64,000 bases of DNA from Microbacterium sp. VKM Ac-2923. GTDB lineage: Bacteria; Actinomycetota; Actinomycetes; Actinomycetales; Microbacteriaceae. The stretch lies in the NCBI RefSeq assembly GCF_022815605.1, contig NZ_JALGRP010000005.1:268703-332702 (forward strand), in the 5' to 3' direction. The notes beneath the pieces are model-generated. The model saw nothing but the letters and a program-made list of their open reading frames with translations, was not told where the DNA came from and did not search any database. The stretch's first letter is position 1, and every line of letters begins with the position of its first letter. The translations under genes were made by a program, and so were the position numbers. Positions 54,439-64,000 of this stretch are shown in pieces.

Positions 54439-55227
54439 TTAGCCGGCGATCCGCTGGCGGAGATCGGCGAGACGTGCGGACACGCTCGCGTCGATGACGT
54501 CATCGGCGACTTGCACGCGCAGTCCGCCGAGCACCGTCGGGTCGATCACGGTGTTCAGCGTGACCGCTGAGCCGTATCGCGCGCTGAGGGAGTTCTGCAG
54601 GCGGGCCTGCTGGTCGTCGCTCAGCGGGGCGGCGGCGTACACGGTCGCGACGATGCGCGAACGCTGGTCGGAGACGATGCGCTCGGCCCGGCGCAGCAGG
54701 GCACGCACCCGGCGACCGCGGGCGTGCTTCACCAGCGACGAGACGATGAGCGCGGTACCGGCGCTCGTGCGTCCATCGAGCAGCTTCGAGACGAGGTCGC
54801 CCTTCGCCGTGGCGCCGCCGAGGCGACCGCCCAGCGCGAGCTCGAGCTCGCCGTTCGAGGCGACCGTTCGCGAGAAGGCGAACAGCTCCGCCTCGATGTC
54901 GGCCGGCTCGGCGACCGAGGTCGCCTGCACCGCGAGCTCTTCGAGCCCCTCGATGAACTGACCGGAGTTCGACCAGCGCTGCTGGGCCGCGCTGGAGAGC
55001 AGTGCAACCGTTGTCGGCTGGTACGACGGACCGAAGACCGCCGAGACGAGCCCCGCACGGACGGCGGGCGGCACCGACGAGTCGGACAGCGCGCCGCTCA
55101 GCTGCGCCGAGCCGCTCACGGCGGCGACGGCCGCGAACAGCTCGCGCGCGACGTCGAGATCGACGCCGGACGTGGAGGCCAGCGCCTCCGTCGTCGCGGT
55201 TCGGGCCTGAGTGGTCGCGCTGCCCAT
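54439..55227 (-). CDS. atpH: ATP synthase delta subunit
   Basis: The delta subunit links the peripheral stalk to the top of F1. At 262 residues it is longer than the usual ~180, with an N-terminal part of about 80 residues before the typical OSCP-like helices. The C-terminal half has [24 protein letters not shown] and [22 protein letters not shown], the conserved core. The start overlaps the atpF stop as TAATG, so the two stalk subunits are translationally coupled. It is followed by 62 bases before atpA. Confidence 0.95.
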   Translation of the reverse strand: MGSATTQARTATTEALASTSGVDLDVARELFAAVAAVSGSAQLSGALSDSSVPPAVRAGLVSAVFGPSYQPTTVALLSSAAQQRWSNSGQFIEGLEELAVQATSVAEPADIEAELFAFSRTVASNGELELALGGRLGGATAKGDLVSKLLDGRTSAGTALIVSSLVKHARGRRVRALLRRAERIVSDQRSRIVATVYAAAPLSDDQQARLQNSLSARYGSAVTLNTVIDPTVLGGLRVQVADDVIDASVSARLADLRQRIAG

Positions 55228-55787
55228 TACTTGGCCGCCTTCTCGGAGGCCTCGAGCTCGGCGAGGAAGCGGTCGACCACGGCGTTCGCACGCGCGTCGT
55301 CGGTCAGCGTCTCGCCGATGACGTTGCCCGCGAGGTCGACCGCAAGGGTACCGACCTCCGAACGCAGCTGCACGAGGGCCGTCTGACGCTCGGCCTCGAT
55401 CTGCGCGTGCGCGCTGGCGGTGATGCGTGCTGCCTCGGTGGCAGCCGCCTCTTTGGCCTCGGCGACGATCTTGCGACCGTCCTGCGTCGCGCCCTCACGG
55501 ATCTCGCCGGCCTGCTTGCGCGCTTCGGCGAGCTGGGCGGTGTACTCCTCGAGGGCGGCCTCGGCCTGTCGCTGGGCCTCGTCGGCCTTGGCGATGTTGC
55601 CCTCGATGGCAGCACTGCGCTCGTCGAGCAGCTTCGCCATGCGCGGCAGAGCCACACGCCACACCACGACGGCGATGATGACGAAGCACACGAACGACCA
55701 GAGGATGTCGTACGCGGCAGGCAGGAGCGGGTTCTGCGCTTCCTCGCCCGCGGGCTCCGCGGCGAGTGTGACAAGAGCGTTCAGCAT
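55227..55787 (-). CDS. atpF: ATP synthase b subunit
   Basis: This peripheral-stalk protein of 186 residues has one membrane helix (about 27-48, ILWSFVCFVIIAVVVWRVALP) followed by a long charged coiled coil rich in Ala, Glu, Lys and Arg. It is coupled to atpH by TAATG. Confidence 0.96.
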   Translation of the reverse strand: MLNALVTLAAEPAGEEAQNPLLPAAYDILWSFVCFVIIAVVVWRVALPRMAKLLDERSAAIEGNIAKADEAQRQAEAALEEYTAQLAEARKQAGEIREGATQDGRKIVAEAKEAAATEAARITASAHAQIEAERQTALVQLRSEVGTLAVDLAGNVIGETLTDDARANAVVDRFLAELEASEKAAK

Positions 55788-55821
55788 CCTGTCTCCTTAC
55801 AGTGAGTCGAGAGCGGCCGGA

Positions 55822-57021
<1,200 letters not shown>

Positions 57022-57129
57022 TCACCCTATCAAACTCCCGGCCCATCCACGTGTCGGGCCGGCCGATCCTCTCGCGACCGGAGTAACGCGCAACGGCGTT
57101 CTCCGCGGTGCGATACGGGCGCGCCCACC

Positions 57130-57618
57130 TCACGCTCGCCGATCACCGGCGTCGGGGTCGGTGGGCAGCGTCACGTCGCTGGCACTGGGGATGCGCATGC
57201 GCATGAGCACGACCACGTCGACCGCCAACGAGGCGAGGACGCTGACGACGAGCGCGACGTAGAACACGACCAGGTCGACCCAGTCCTGTCCTCGGAGCAC
57301 GGCGATGGCCACGATGAACAGGACGAGCTTGAGCAGCCACCCCCCGAGCACGATGCCGAAGAAGATGGGCACGTAGAGGGGGTCGCCGTACCACCGGTTC
57401 GCGATCAGGATGCTGATCGCGGTCACGGCCAAGAACATCGCGCTCACGGCGACACCCGCCAGAGCACTGCCGAGGCCGGGCGCTCCCGCGACGGCGAAGC
57501 CCACGACGGCTCCCACGATCAGCAGCACCGCGGTCACGATGCCGCCCCAGACCAGGGCGGTGCGCAGGACCGGGGTACTCGACAGGGGGCGGCGGGATTC
57601 GGGGGCGGTAGGGCTCAT
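57130..57618 (-). CDS. Four-helix membrane protein ahead of the atp operon (AtpI-like position)
   Basis: The 162-residue protein has four hydrophobic segments (about 22-45, 50-72, 82-104, 113-135) and a short charged tail. It occupies the place normally taken by atpI, the putative assembly factor for the c-ring, but its sequence is too divergent for certainty. ATG 57618 overlaps the upstream glycosyltransferase stop as ATGA. It is separated from atpB by 217 bases that include the promoter. Confidence 0.75.
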   Translation of the reverse strand: MSPTAPESRRPLSSTPVLRTALVWGGIVTAVLLIVGAVVGFAVAGAPGLGSALAGVAVSAMFLAVTAISILIANRWYGDPLYVPIFFGIVLGGWLLKLVLFIVAIAVLRGQDWVDLVVFYVALVVSVLASLAVDVVVLMRMRIPSASDVTLPTDPDAGDRRA

Positions 57619-58790
57619 GAGGGGGTCTCCGGTGGGGTGGGTCGGGTGCGACGGGACAACCGCCGCAGCCGGCGCTGAGAGGGAAGGAGGGTCAGAACGG
57701 CGCAGGCGGCCACGCCGGCGAGGCCGAAGACGACGCCGATCACGTAGTCGCCGGGCCAGCTCTGCTGCGTGCCGATGTACATCAGCAGGAACGCCAGACT
57801 GACCACAGCGGTCCAGCTGTAGAAGATGAGCACGGCGTCGCGGTCGGTATGGCCCATGTCGAGCATCCGGTGATGCAGGTGCTTGCGGTCGGGCGAGAAG
57901 GGCGACCGTCCGGCCCACTGACGCCGCAGGACGGCCAGGCCGAAGTCGAGCAGCGGCAGCAGCACGATCACGACCGGCAGCAGGATCGGGATGAAGGCAC
58001 CCAGCAGCTGGGATCGACCGATCTTCTCGGGGTCGAGGACGGCCGGATCGAGCTGGCCGGTGATGGCGATCGCGGAACTCGCCATGAGCAGTCCCAGCAT
58101 GAGCGCGCCCGCGTCGCCCATGAAGAGCTTCGCGGGTGTCCAGTTCATCGGGAGGAACCCGAGGCACGCGCCGACGAGGACGGCGGCGATGAATGAGGCC
58201 AGATTGAAGTAGGTGCTCGCGCCGGTATCGCGGACCAGCAGGTATGAGTACGCGAAGAACACGCCGTTCGCGATCAGGCAGACACCCGCGACGAGGCCGT
58301 TCAGACCGTCGATGAAGTTGACGGCGTTCATCACCACCACGAGCGCGAACACGGTGAGCAGGAAGCTCACCCAGCTCGATCCGACCGTCAGCGCCCCGAT
58401 GGGCAGTGAGAGGATCTGCAGCTGTCCGAACCACGCGATGATCCCGGCGGCGACGAACTGGGCTCCGAGCTTGATCATCCAGTCCAAGTCCCAGAGGTCG
58501 TCTGCGACGCCGATGAGCACGATGAGGAGGACGGCCCCCAGCAGGGAGAGCACGGGGACCGGATCGGCCCACAGGATGGCGAAGTAGGGGTTCTGGCTCG
58601 ACAGCGCGAAGGCCCCCACGACGCCGAGGAACATCGCCACACCACCCAGACGGGGCGTGGGTGTCTGGTGGACGTCGCGGTCCCGGATGCCGGGATAGAG
58701 CTTGAACCGCAGGGCGACCTTCCACACCACCCACGACAGCGCGAGCGTGACCGCCGCCGTGAACAGGATGATGAGGAGATACTGGGTCAC
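57615..58790 (-). CDS. Undecaprenyl-phosphate N-acetylglucosaminyl-1-phosphate transferase (WecA/TagO-like)
   Basis: This integral membrane enzyme attaches a sugar-1-phosphate to undecaprenyl phosphate for cell-wall glycopolymer synthesis. The 391-residue protein has the metal-binding GVADDLWDLDW, the catalytic NAVNFIDGLNGLVAGVC, and the cytoplasmic LFMGDAGALMLG, then HLHHRMLDMGH, typical of TagO rather than MraY. GTG 58790 overlaps the upstream stop as GTGA. Coupling with sua5 is common in actinobacteria. Confidence 0.93.
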   Translation of the reverse strand: MTQYLLIILFTAAVTLALSWVVWKVALRFKLYPGIRDRDVHQTPTPRLGGVAMFLGVVGAFALSSQNPYFAILWADPVPVLSLLGAVLLIVLIGVADDLWDLDWMIKLGAQFVAAGIIAWFGQLQILSLPIGALTVGSSWVSFLLTVFALVVVMNAVNFIDGLNGLVAGVCLIANGVFFAYSYLLVRDTGASTYFNLASFIAAVLVGACLGFLPMNWTPAKLFMGDAGALMLGLLMASSAIAITGQLDPAVLDPEKIGRSQLLGAFIPILLPVVIVLLPLLDFGLAVLRRQWAGRSPFSPDRKHLHHRMLDMGHTDRDAVLIFYSWTAVVSLAFLLMYIGTQQSWPGDYVIGVVFGLAGVAACAVLTLLPSQRRLRRLSRRTRPTPPETPS

Positions 58791-59524
58791 GGACCCGGCG
58801 CCTCGGCATCCGGCGTCGGGTCGACCGAAGACGCTGCGGGGGCGACGGCGTCGTCGACGGGATCGGGCTCGAGCAGATCGCCGAGTACCTCGCGCAGACG
58901 CTCGCGCGAGACGGCGCCCTCGCGCAGGACGCGCACCTGAGGCTCGGCGCCCCCGACCAGGGTCGTGGCGTCCACGATTGTCGATGCCACACCCGTCTCG
59001 CTGGGACCGGCGTCGAGATAGGCGGCGACGCTGTCGCGCAGCATGTCGCGAGCGGAGTCGATGTCGACGGCTGCCGGCATCCCGGTGAGGTTCGCGCTGG
59101 AGACGGCAAGGGGTCCCGTCTCCTCCAACAGCTCGAGCGTCAGCTTCTGCGCGGGCATGCGCACCGCCACCGTGCCGTGCGTGTCGCCGAGGTCCCACGA
59201 CAGCGAGGGCTGAGCGGGAAGGATGATCGTCAACCCGCCCGGCCAGAACTCGCGGACGAGATCGTCGACGGCGGGCGGCACCTCGGCGACGAGGGCACGG
59301 AGGGTACCCACGCCGGGAACGAGCACGGGCGGTGGGTGCTGGCGACCCCGCCCCTTGGCCTCGAGGAGTCCCGCGACGGCGCGCGCATTGAACGCGTCGG
59401 CGGCGATTCCGTAGACGGTGTCGGTGGGGAGCACGACGAGTTCGCCTCGGCCGATGGCCTGACGCGCATGGCGCATCCCGGACAGCAGCTGCGACTCGTC
59501 ACGGCAGTCGTAGACGGGTGACAT
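58787..59524 (-). CDS. tsaC: Threonylcarbamoyl-AMP synthase (Sua5/YrdC)
   Basis: This enzyme makes the threonylcarbamoyl-adenylate used to modify A37 of tRNAs (t6A). The 245-residue protein has ELVVLPTDTVYGIAADAF, KGRGRQHPPPVLV, WPGGLTIILPA and AVSSANLTGMPAA. It has an added C-terminal acidic/Pro-Ala tail of about 40 residues. ATG 59524 is ten bases after TAGACT. It is coupled to the next gene by GTGA. Confidence 0.94.
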   Translation of the reverse strand: MSPVYDCRDESQLLSGMRHARQAIGRGELVVLPTDTVYGIAADAFNARAVAGLLEAKGRGRQHPPPVLVPGVGTLRALVAEVPPAVDDLVREFWPGGLTIILPAQPSLSWDLGDTHGTVAVRMPAQKLTLELLEETGPLAVSSANLTGMPAAVDIDSARDMLRDSVAAYLDAGPSETGVASTIVDATTLVGGAEPQVRVLREGAVSRERLREVLGDLLEPDPVDDAVAPAASSVDPTPDAEAPGP

Positions 59525-59563
59525 GTCGCGCGTCAGTCTAGCCGGGCGACGCGGAGCGCGCGG

Positions 59564-60454
59564 TCAGGGACGGACAGCGGTCGTTGCGCGATCGCGCATC
59601 GTGAGATCGGTGTGGGTGGCGGCCGATCGCCACCCGTCGTCGGTCAGGATGTCGCGGATCGCCGCGCCCTGCCACTCGCCGTGCTCGAGGACGATGGCCC
59701 CGCCGGGGTGCGCGAGGCGCAGGCCGACGAGGCTCAGCCGGCGCACGGCATCCAATCCGTCGGGTCCGCCGTACAGTGCCGCCGGCGGGTCGTAGAGACG
59801 CACCTCGGGATCGCGCGGGATCGCATCATCAGGGACGTAGGGCGGATTGGACGCCACCACGGAAACGGTGCCGTCGAGCTCGGCGAAGGCGACCGCGAGA
59901 TCGGCGAAGGCGAGGGTGAGGTTCTCCGCGCCCACACGGCGGTGATTCAGCGTGGTCCAGATGAAGGCGTCGACCGAGTTCTCGGCGGCGAACACGCGCG
60001 CGTGCGGAACCTCCGTCGCCATCGCGAGGGCGATCGCCCCGCTCCCGGTTCCGAGGTCCACCGCGATCGGAGAGGCGGATGCCATGGCGCGCAGCGCATC
60101 GATCGAGAGCTGGGCCACCATCTCGGTCTCGGGTCGAGGCACGAAAACGCCCGGGCCGACGGCCAGTTCGAGCGAGCGGAACGGCGCGACCCCGGTGAGA
60201 TGCTGCAGCGGCTCCCGCGCGCAGCGCCGGTCGATCAGCGACGCCAGGGCTGCGGCTGCATCTTCCGGCATCCGGTCTCCGCGGACGGCTGCGGCCTGTA
60301 CTCCTCCGCGCGAGGTTGCGAGAACGTGGGCGACGAGCAACTCGGCGTCGACCTGGGCCTCTGGCACGCCCGCTGTGGCGAATCGTCGAGCGGCGTCGCG
60401 CACAACGGTTGCAACGAGGGCGGGAACGGGCGAGGGCGAGGACGTCTGGGGCAT
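59564..60454 (-). CDS. prmC: Release factor glutamine methyltransferase
   Basis: This enzyme methylates the GGQ glutamine of peptide release factors using S-adenosyl-methionine. The 296-residue protein has a helical N-terminal domain (QVDAELLVAHVLATSRGGVQ), SAM-binding VDLGTGSGAIALAMA and the catalytic NPPYVPDDAI. It is usually found next to prfA, which is not in this window. ATG 60454 is preferred over ATG 60490. A TAAGCT box lies 11 bases upstream. cysK is divergent. Confidence 0.93.
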   Translation of the reverse strand: MPQTSSPSPVPALVATVVRDAARRFATAGVPEAQVDAELLVAHVLATSRGGVQAAAVRGDRMPEDAAAALASLIDRRCAREPLQHLTGVAPFRSLELAVGPGVFVPRPETEMVAQLSIDALRAMASASPIAVDLGTGSGAIALAMATEVPHARVFAAENSVDAFIWTTLNHRRVGAENLTLAFADLAVAFAELDGTVSVVASNPPYVPDDAIPRDPEVRLYDPPAALYGGPDGLDAVRRLSLVGLRLAHPGGAIVLEHGEWQGAAIRDILTDDGWRSAATHTDLTMRDRATTAVRP

Positions 60455-60511
60455 GACGGAACCCCAGCTTAGTAGCGCGGCGTCATACAAGAATCGGCCT
60501 CGAACCCCTCG

Positions 60512-60517
60512 CCTAAG
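60512..60517 (+). promoter_or_regulatory. Probable -10 box of cysK
   Basis: TAAGAT lies about 35 bases before the cysK ATG, giving an ordinary leader with an AAAGG ribosome site. It is one of the few clearly leadered genes. Confidence 0.45.
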
Positions 60518-60552
60518 ATGATCGCGTTCTGACCGACGGCGAAAGGCGCCCC

Positions 60553-61491
60553 ATGCCCGGCATTCATCCCGACATCACCTCCGCGTTCGGCGACACTCCC
60601 CTCGTGCGGCTGAATCGCGTCGCCGAGGGGACCGAGGCGCAGATCCTGCTGAAGCTGGAGTTCTACAACCCGGCCTCCAGCGTGAAGGACCGTCTGGGAA
60701 TCGCCATCGTCGACGCTGCCGAGGCATCGGGCGAGTTGAAGCCCGGTGGCACCATCGTCGAGTCCACGAGCGGGAACACCGGCATCGCCCTGGCGATGGT
60801 GGGCGCGGCGCGCGGCTACAAGGTCATCCTGACGATGCCCGCCTCGATGTCGAAGGAGCGACGCATCCTGCTCAAGGCCTTCGGAGCCGAGCTGGTGCTC
60901 ACCGACCCCACCAAGGGCATGCTCCTCGCAGTCGACGAGGCCAAGCGCATCGTCGCCGAAACCCCGGGCGCCGTCTGGGCCCGTCAGTTCGAGAACGAGG
61001 CCAACCCGGCGATCCACCGCCGCACGACCGCCGAAGAGATCCTGCGCGACACCGACGGGAAGGTCGACTACTTCGTGGCCGGCATCGGGACGGGCGGCAC
61101 CATCACCGGTGTCGGTCAGGTGCTCAAGGAGCGCGTCCCCGGCGTGCAGATCGTGGCCGTCGAGCCCGCCGACTCCCCGATCCTCACCAAGGGTCACCCC
61201 GGCCCCCACAAGATCCAGGGCATCGGCCCGAACTTCGTCCCCGAGATCCTCGATCGCGACATCCTCGACGAGGTCATCGACGTCGAGTTCGACGACGCCA
61301 TTCGTCTCGCCCGCGAGACGGCTGCCAAGGACGGCATCCTCGTCGGCATGTCGTCGGGTGCGGCCATCTGGGCGGCGCTCGAGGTCGCCCGTCGCCCCGA
61401 GGCCGCGGGCAAGAACATCGTCGTGATCATCCCCTCGTACGGCGAGCGCTACCTTTCGACCGCCCTGTACGAGCACCTGCGCGAAGACTGA
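60553..61491 (+). CDS. cysK: Cysteine synthase A (O-acetylserine sulfhydrylase)
   Basis: This PLP enzyme makes cysteine from O-acetylserine and sulfide. The 312-residue protein has [13 protein letters not shown], in which the Lys binds [17 protein letters not shown], the phosphate loop [12 protein letters not shown], and a C-terminal [14 protein letters not shown] 60553 has AAAGG upstream. cysE starts two bases after the stop, so the two steps of cysteine synthesis are made together and may form the cysteine-synthase complex. Confidence 0.96.
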   Translation: MPGIHPDITSAFGDTPLVRLNRVAEGTEAQILLKLEFYNPASSVKDRLGIAIVDAAEASGELKPGGTIVESTSGNTGIALAMVGAARGYKVILTMPASMSKERRILLKAFGAELVLTDPTKGMLLAVDEAKRIVAETPGAVWARQFENEANPAIHRRTTAEEILRDTDGKVDYFVAGIGTGGTITGVGQVLKERVPGVQIVAVEPADSPILTKGHPGPHKIQGIGPNFVPEILDRDILDEVIDVEFDDAIRLARETAAKDGILVGMSSGAAIWAALEVARRPEAAGKNIVVIIPSYGERYLSTALYEHLRED

Positions 61492-61493
61492 CG

Positions 61494-62063
61494 GTGGGGG
61501 CCCTCTCCCGCATCCGCGAAGACATCGCCTCCGCTAAACTCCGCGACCCCGCGGCGCGCGGCGGACTTGAGATCGCCCTGCTGTATCCGGGGCTCCACGC
61601 CGTCTGGTCGTACCGCATCGCGAACCGCCTGTGGAGACGGGGCCTGCGCTTTCCGGCGCGGGCCCTGTCCCAGACAACCCGCTGGCTCACCGGTGTCGAG
61701 ATCCACCCGGGGGCGACGATCGGACGCCGATTCTTCATCGACCACGGCATGGGCGTCGTCGTCGGCGAGACGGCCGAGGTCGGCGACGACGTGATGCTCT
61801 ACCACGGGGTGACCCTCGGGGGGCGACAGCGCGAGGGGGGTAAGCGGCATCCCACCCTGCATGACGGAGTGGCCATCGGTGCCGGGGCGAAGATCCTCGG
61901 GCCCATCACCTTGGGCGCCGGAACCGTGGTCGGCGCGAACGCCGTCGTCACGCGTGACGCACCCGCCGACAGCGTGCTCGTGGGTGTGCCGGCGAAAGCA
62001 CGGACGCGGCGGAGCGGCGAGGACACCCGCGCCCTCCTGACCACGCCCGAGTACTGGATCTGA
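61494..62063 (+). CDS. cysE: Serine O-acetyltransferase
   Basis: This enzyme acetylates serine with acetyl-CoA, the first step of cysteine synthesis. The 189-residue protein begins with the N-terminal helices ([20 protein letters not shown]), then a left-handed beta-helix of hexapeptide repeats with catalytic [31 protein letters not shown]. The C-terminal tail ends TTPEYWI; the final Ile is the residue that inserts into CysK in known complexes. GTG 61494 begins two bases after cysK. Confidence 0.94.
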   Translation: MGALSRIREDIASAKLRDPAARGGLEIALLYPGLHAVWSYRIANRLWRRGLRFPARALSQTTRWLTGVEIHPGATIGRRFFIDHGMGVVVGETAEVGDDVMLYHGVTLGGRQREGGKRHPTLHDGVAIGAGAKILGPITLGAGTVVGANAVVTRDAPADSVLVGVPAKARTRRSGEDTRALLTTPEYWI

Positions 62064-62178
62064 CGCTCGCCCCGCCGTCCGGACGACCCTCGCCACCGCG
62101 GCGGCCGTCCGGGCGGCCCCGCGGTCCCCGGGTGGGAGGAGCCCTGCGCCGCTCCGCACCAGCGTCGGGCTGTCGCCG

Positions 62179-62184
62179 TAGTCT
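62179..62184 (+). promoter_or_regulatory. -10 box of leaderless amidase mRNA
   Basis: TAGTCT ends six bases before ATG 62191. Confidence 0.6.
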
Positions 62185-62190
62185 CGACTC

Positions 62191-63591
62191 ATGGCCCGTC
62201 TGCACGACCTGTCGCTCGTCGCCCAGACCGAGGCACTGCGTGCGGGCGACCTCTCCCCCGCCGAGCTGGCCGCGCACTACGTCGATCGCATCCAGCGGCT
62301 GGACGACCTCGGCGCCTTCGCCGAGGTGACAGCGAGCGCCGCGCTGCAGCGGGCGGCACGGTTGGAGCGACCCACCGCCGCGGCGTTGTGGGGTGTCCCC
62401 CTGGCGGACAAAGACCTCGTCGCCCGCGAAGGCGTGCCCACCCGCTACGGCTCGCGTGCTCGCGTGGATCACGTGCCGACGGCATCCGATCCTCTCGCCC
62501 GCGCTCTTGATGCCGCGGGGACGGTGAACGTCGGCAAGACGAGTACGTCGGAGTTCGGACTCACCGGCTTCACCGAACCGCTCATCCATGCGCCGGCCCG
62601 CGATCCCTGGCGCCCCTCGGCCGGGGCGGGCGGGTCGAGCGGCGGCGCCGCCGTCGCGGTCGCGGCCGGCTTCTTGCCGGGCGCGGTAGGGTCCGACGGC
62701 GGGGGGTCGATCCGCATCCCCTCGGCCACCGTCGGGGTGGTGGGCCTGAAACCCTCCCGCGGGCGGTTGTCGATCGGTTCGGGGTTCGACTCCCCCGACG
62801 GGTTGTCGGTCACCGGTCCGATCACGCGTTCCGCAGAGGACGCCGGCCTGCTGCTCGACGCGCTCGTCGAGCTCGCACCGTTCCGTTACGCCACCGCCGC
62901 ACCCGGGTCGGGGCCGTTCGTCGACGCCGCCCGTCGCCCCCCGGGCGATCTGCGCGTCGGGGTCACCACCGTGTCGCCCTGGGACGACGACGAGGACATC
63001 GTGCTTCATCCCGACGCGCGCACCGCCTTCGAGACGGCCGCCGCCTGGCTGAGCGACGCGGGGCACGACGTCACGGATGCCGATTGGCATCCCGTCGGCT
63101 ACGCGTCGCTCTTCCACGTGCTCTGGCGCGCGAGCGCCGCGCGCATCCCCCTGAGCGACGACGACATGCCGCTCGTCGAGCCGCTGACCGCGTGGCTCGT
63201 GCGCGAGGGGCGCCGGCTCTCCTCGCTCGATCTGCTCGGCGGGCTCGCCTCGGCCCGGGCCTTCGAGCGCCGCACGATCGAAGACTTCTCGCGCTTCGAC
63301 GCGGTGCTCACCCCGGCGCTCGCTCAGGTGCCGCAGCGGGTGGGCGCGTACGCGGGGCACAGCCCCGAACGCACGTTCGCCATGCAGGTGGAGTACGCCC
63401 CGTACTCGAGCTTCGTCAACGTCGCCGGACTGCCGGCGCTCACGCTGCCGGTGACGACGGATGCCGAGGGGCACCCCGTCTCGGTTCAACTCATCGGTCG
63501 GCCGGGGGGTGAGGCGACGCTTCTGTCGCTCGGTGCGCAACTCGAGCGCCGCCGCGGCGCTCTCCCCCACCCTCCGGTCTGGGCCGCCTGA
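62191..63591 (+). CDS. Amidase-signature family hydrolase
   Basis: The 466-residue protein carries the amidase signature Ser-cisSer-Lys triad: Lys in WGVPLADKDLVAREG, Ser in SAGAGGSSGGAAVAVAAG, and the nucleophile Ser in GSDGGGSIRIPSATVGVVGLKPSRG. The family includes GatA and many indole/aryl-amide hydrolases. There is no gatB/gatC neighbour, so it is probably a general amidase rather than the tRNA amidotransferase. ATG 62191 is fixed by TAGTCT. Confidence 0.92.
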   Translation: MARLHDLSLVAQTEALRAGDLSPAELAAHYVDRIQRLDDLGAFAEVTASAALQRAARLERPTAAALWGVPLADKDLVAREGVPTRYGSRARVDHVPTASDPLARALDAAGTVNVGKTSTSEFGLTGFTEPLIHAPARDPWRPSAGAGGSSGGAAVAVAAGFLPGAVGSDGGGSIRIPSATVGVVGLKPSRGRLSIGSGFDSPDGLSVTGPITRSAEDAGLLLDALVELAPFRYATAAPGSGPFVDAARRPPGDLRVGVTTVSPWDDDEDIVLHPDARTAFETAAAWLSDAGHDVTDADWHPVGYASLFHVLWRASAARIPLSDDDMPLVEPLTAWLVREGRRLSSLDLLGGLASARAFERRTIEDFSRFDAVLTPALAQVPQRVGAYAGHSPERTFAMQVEYAPYSSFVNVAGLPALTLPVTTDAEGHPVSVQLIGRPGGEATLLSLGAQLERRRGALPHPPVWAA

Positions 63592-63848
63592 CGATCGCGG
63601 CCGCCCGCCGCCCGTGCGATGCGCCGGACCGCCGTCGAGGCAGAAGTCCGTCGCGACGTGCGCCGATCCCGGAGGTCGGGTGGCTACGCGGGGCGGAACG
63701 TCCGACCGCTCCGCATACTGCTGCGCGTGTTGTTAGCGGGAACATTCTTCGCTAGCCTGAGCGGACTCACCACAACTTCTCGCACCGGGCTTCGACGCCG
63801 AACCCGGGGAACACGCGTCGCCGACGACCGTCTCCCGAAGGGACACCC

Positions 63849-64000
63849 ATGTTGTCTGACTACCCGTCCGTCAAAGATGGACGCCCGCGCCTTGCCCGCC
63901 GCGTCGTCGCCGTTTCTCTCGCCGCCGCGTGCCTGGGAGCGCTCCTCGCTCCCGCGTCCGCGGCGATCGCCGCCGAGACGGTGCCCGCGCCGGTCCTCGA
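63849..64000 (+). CDS. Secreted protein, N-terminal fragment
   Basis: The gene starts at ATG 63849 behind GAAGGGA and continues past the right edge; only 50 residues are visible. They form a signal peptide: a charged n-region (KDGRPRLARR), a hydrophobic core (VVAVSLAAACLGALLA) and a likely cleavage after PASAAIAA. No family can be named. The 257-base gap upstream includes a possible promoter (TAGCCT near 63753) and is otherwise featureless. Confidence 0.75.
   Translation, partial: MLSDYPSVKDGRPRLARRVVAVSLAAACLGALLAPASAAIAAETVPAPVL

Overview
The window is chromosomal DNA from a very GC-rich actinobacterium. Gene content and order, the strong G/C third-position bias and the frequent leaderless promoters (TANNNT six bases before an ATG/GTG) point to the family Microbacteriaceae, most likely Microbacterium. 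The genus is an inference from protein resemblance; there is no rRNA gene here to confirm it. I saw no prophage, insertion sequence, CRISPR array, tRNA or rRNA gene. Almost everything is core metabolism or information processing.

Layout. 1-3.0 kb: 5' end of a copper P-type ATPase with a CsoR-type operator, divergent from an MFS exporter. 3.0-6.3 kb: translationally coupled reverse-strand run of a pseudokinase-like protein, truB, a membrane protein, then a second membrane protein and ribF. 6.4-7.3 kb: mutY. 7.5-12.4 kb: nusA-ylxR-infB-rbfA operon. 12.6-17 kb: glycogen phosphorylase and an HD-domain protein, divergent from a DUF1206 membrane protein. 17-24.8 kb: aldo/keto reductase, proS, an ECF sigma factor with a membrane partner, pcp, a BenE transporter and ispG. 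24.9-27 kb: a trp leader peptide and attenuator ahead of a fused anthranilate synthase. 27.3-33.6 kb: site-2 protease, MurE-like ligase, dxr, FKBP lipoprotein and plsC. 33.7-41.5 kb: a glycerol/dihydroxyacetone island (dhaKLM, SorC-type regulator, glpD, glpF, glpK). 41.7-50 kb: hipBA-type toxin-antitoxin, OsmC, asparaginase, APC permease, PP2C phosphatase, aldo/keto reductase, small membrane protein, yaaA. 50-57.6 kb: the whole F1Fo ATP synthase operon, transcribed leftwards. 57.6-64 kb: tagO/wecA-like, sua5/tsaC, prmC, cysK-cysE, an amidase and the start of a secreted protein.

How the genes work together. dhaKLM phosphorylates dihydroxyacetone with PTS phosphate, while glpF/glpK/glpD import glycerol and convert it to the same product, DHAP. 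The regulator between them faces glpD across a 37-bp palindrome. nusA-ylxR-infB-rbfA, truB and ribF are parts of the classical translation cluster, here split by mutY. ispG and dxr are two steps of the MEP isoprenoid pathway.

Most unusual non-coding content. (1) Five copies of an 85-87 bp element with inverted terminal arms (consensus GGACACAACGCAGGA), four of them between convergent genes. (2) Two other large hairpins of unrelated sequence near 8.1 kb and 18.1 kb. (3) A trpL whose own start codon lies seven bases after a -10 box. (4) An apparently over-abundant heptamer GGATGCC/GGCATCC. All start choices that differ from the longest reading frame are explained in the entries.
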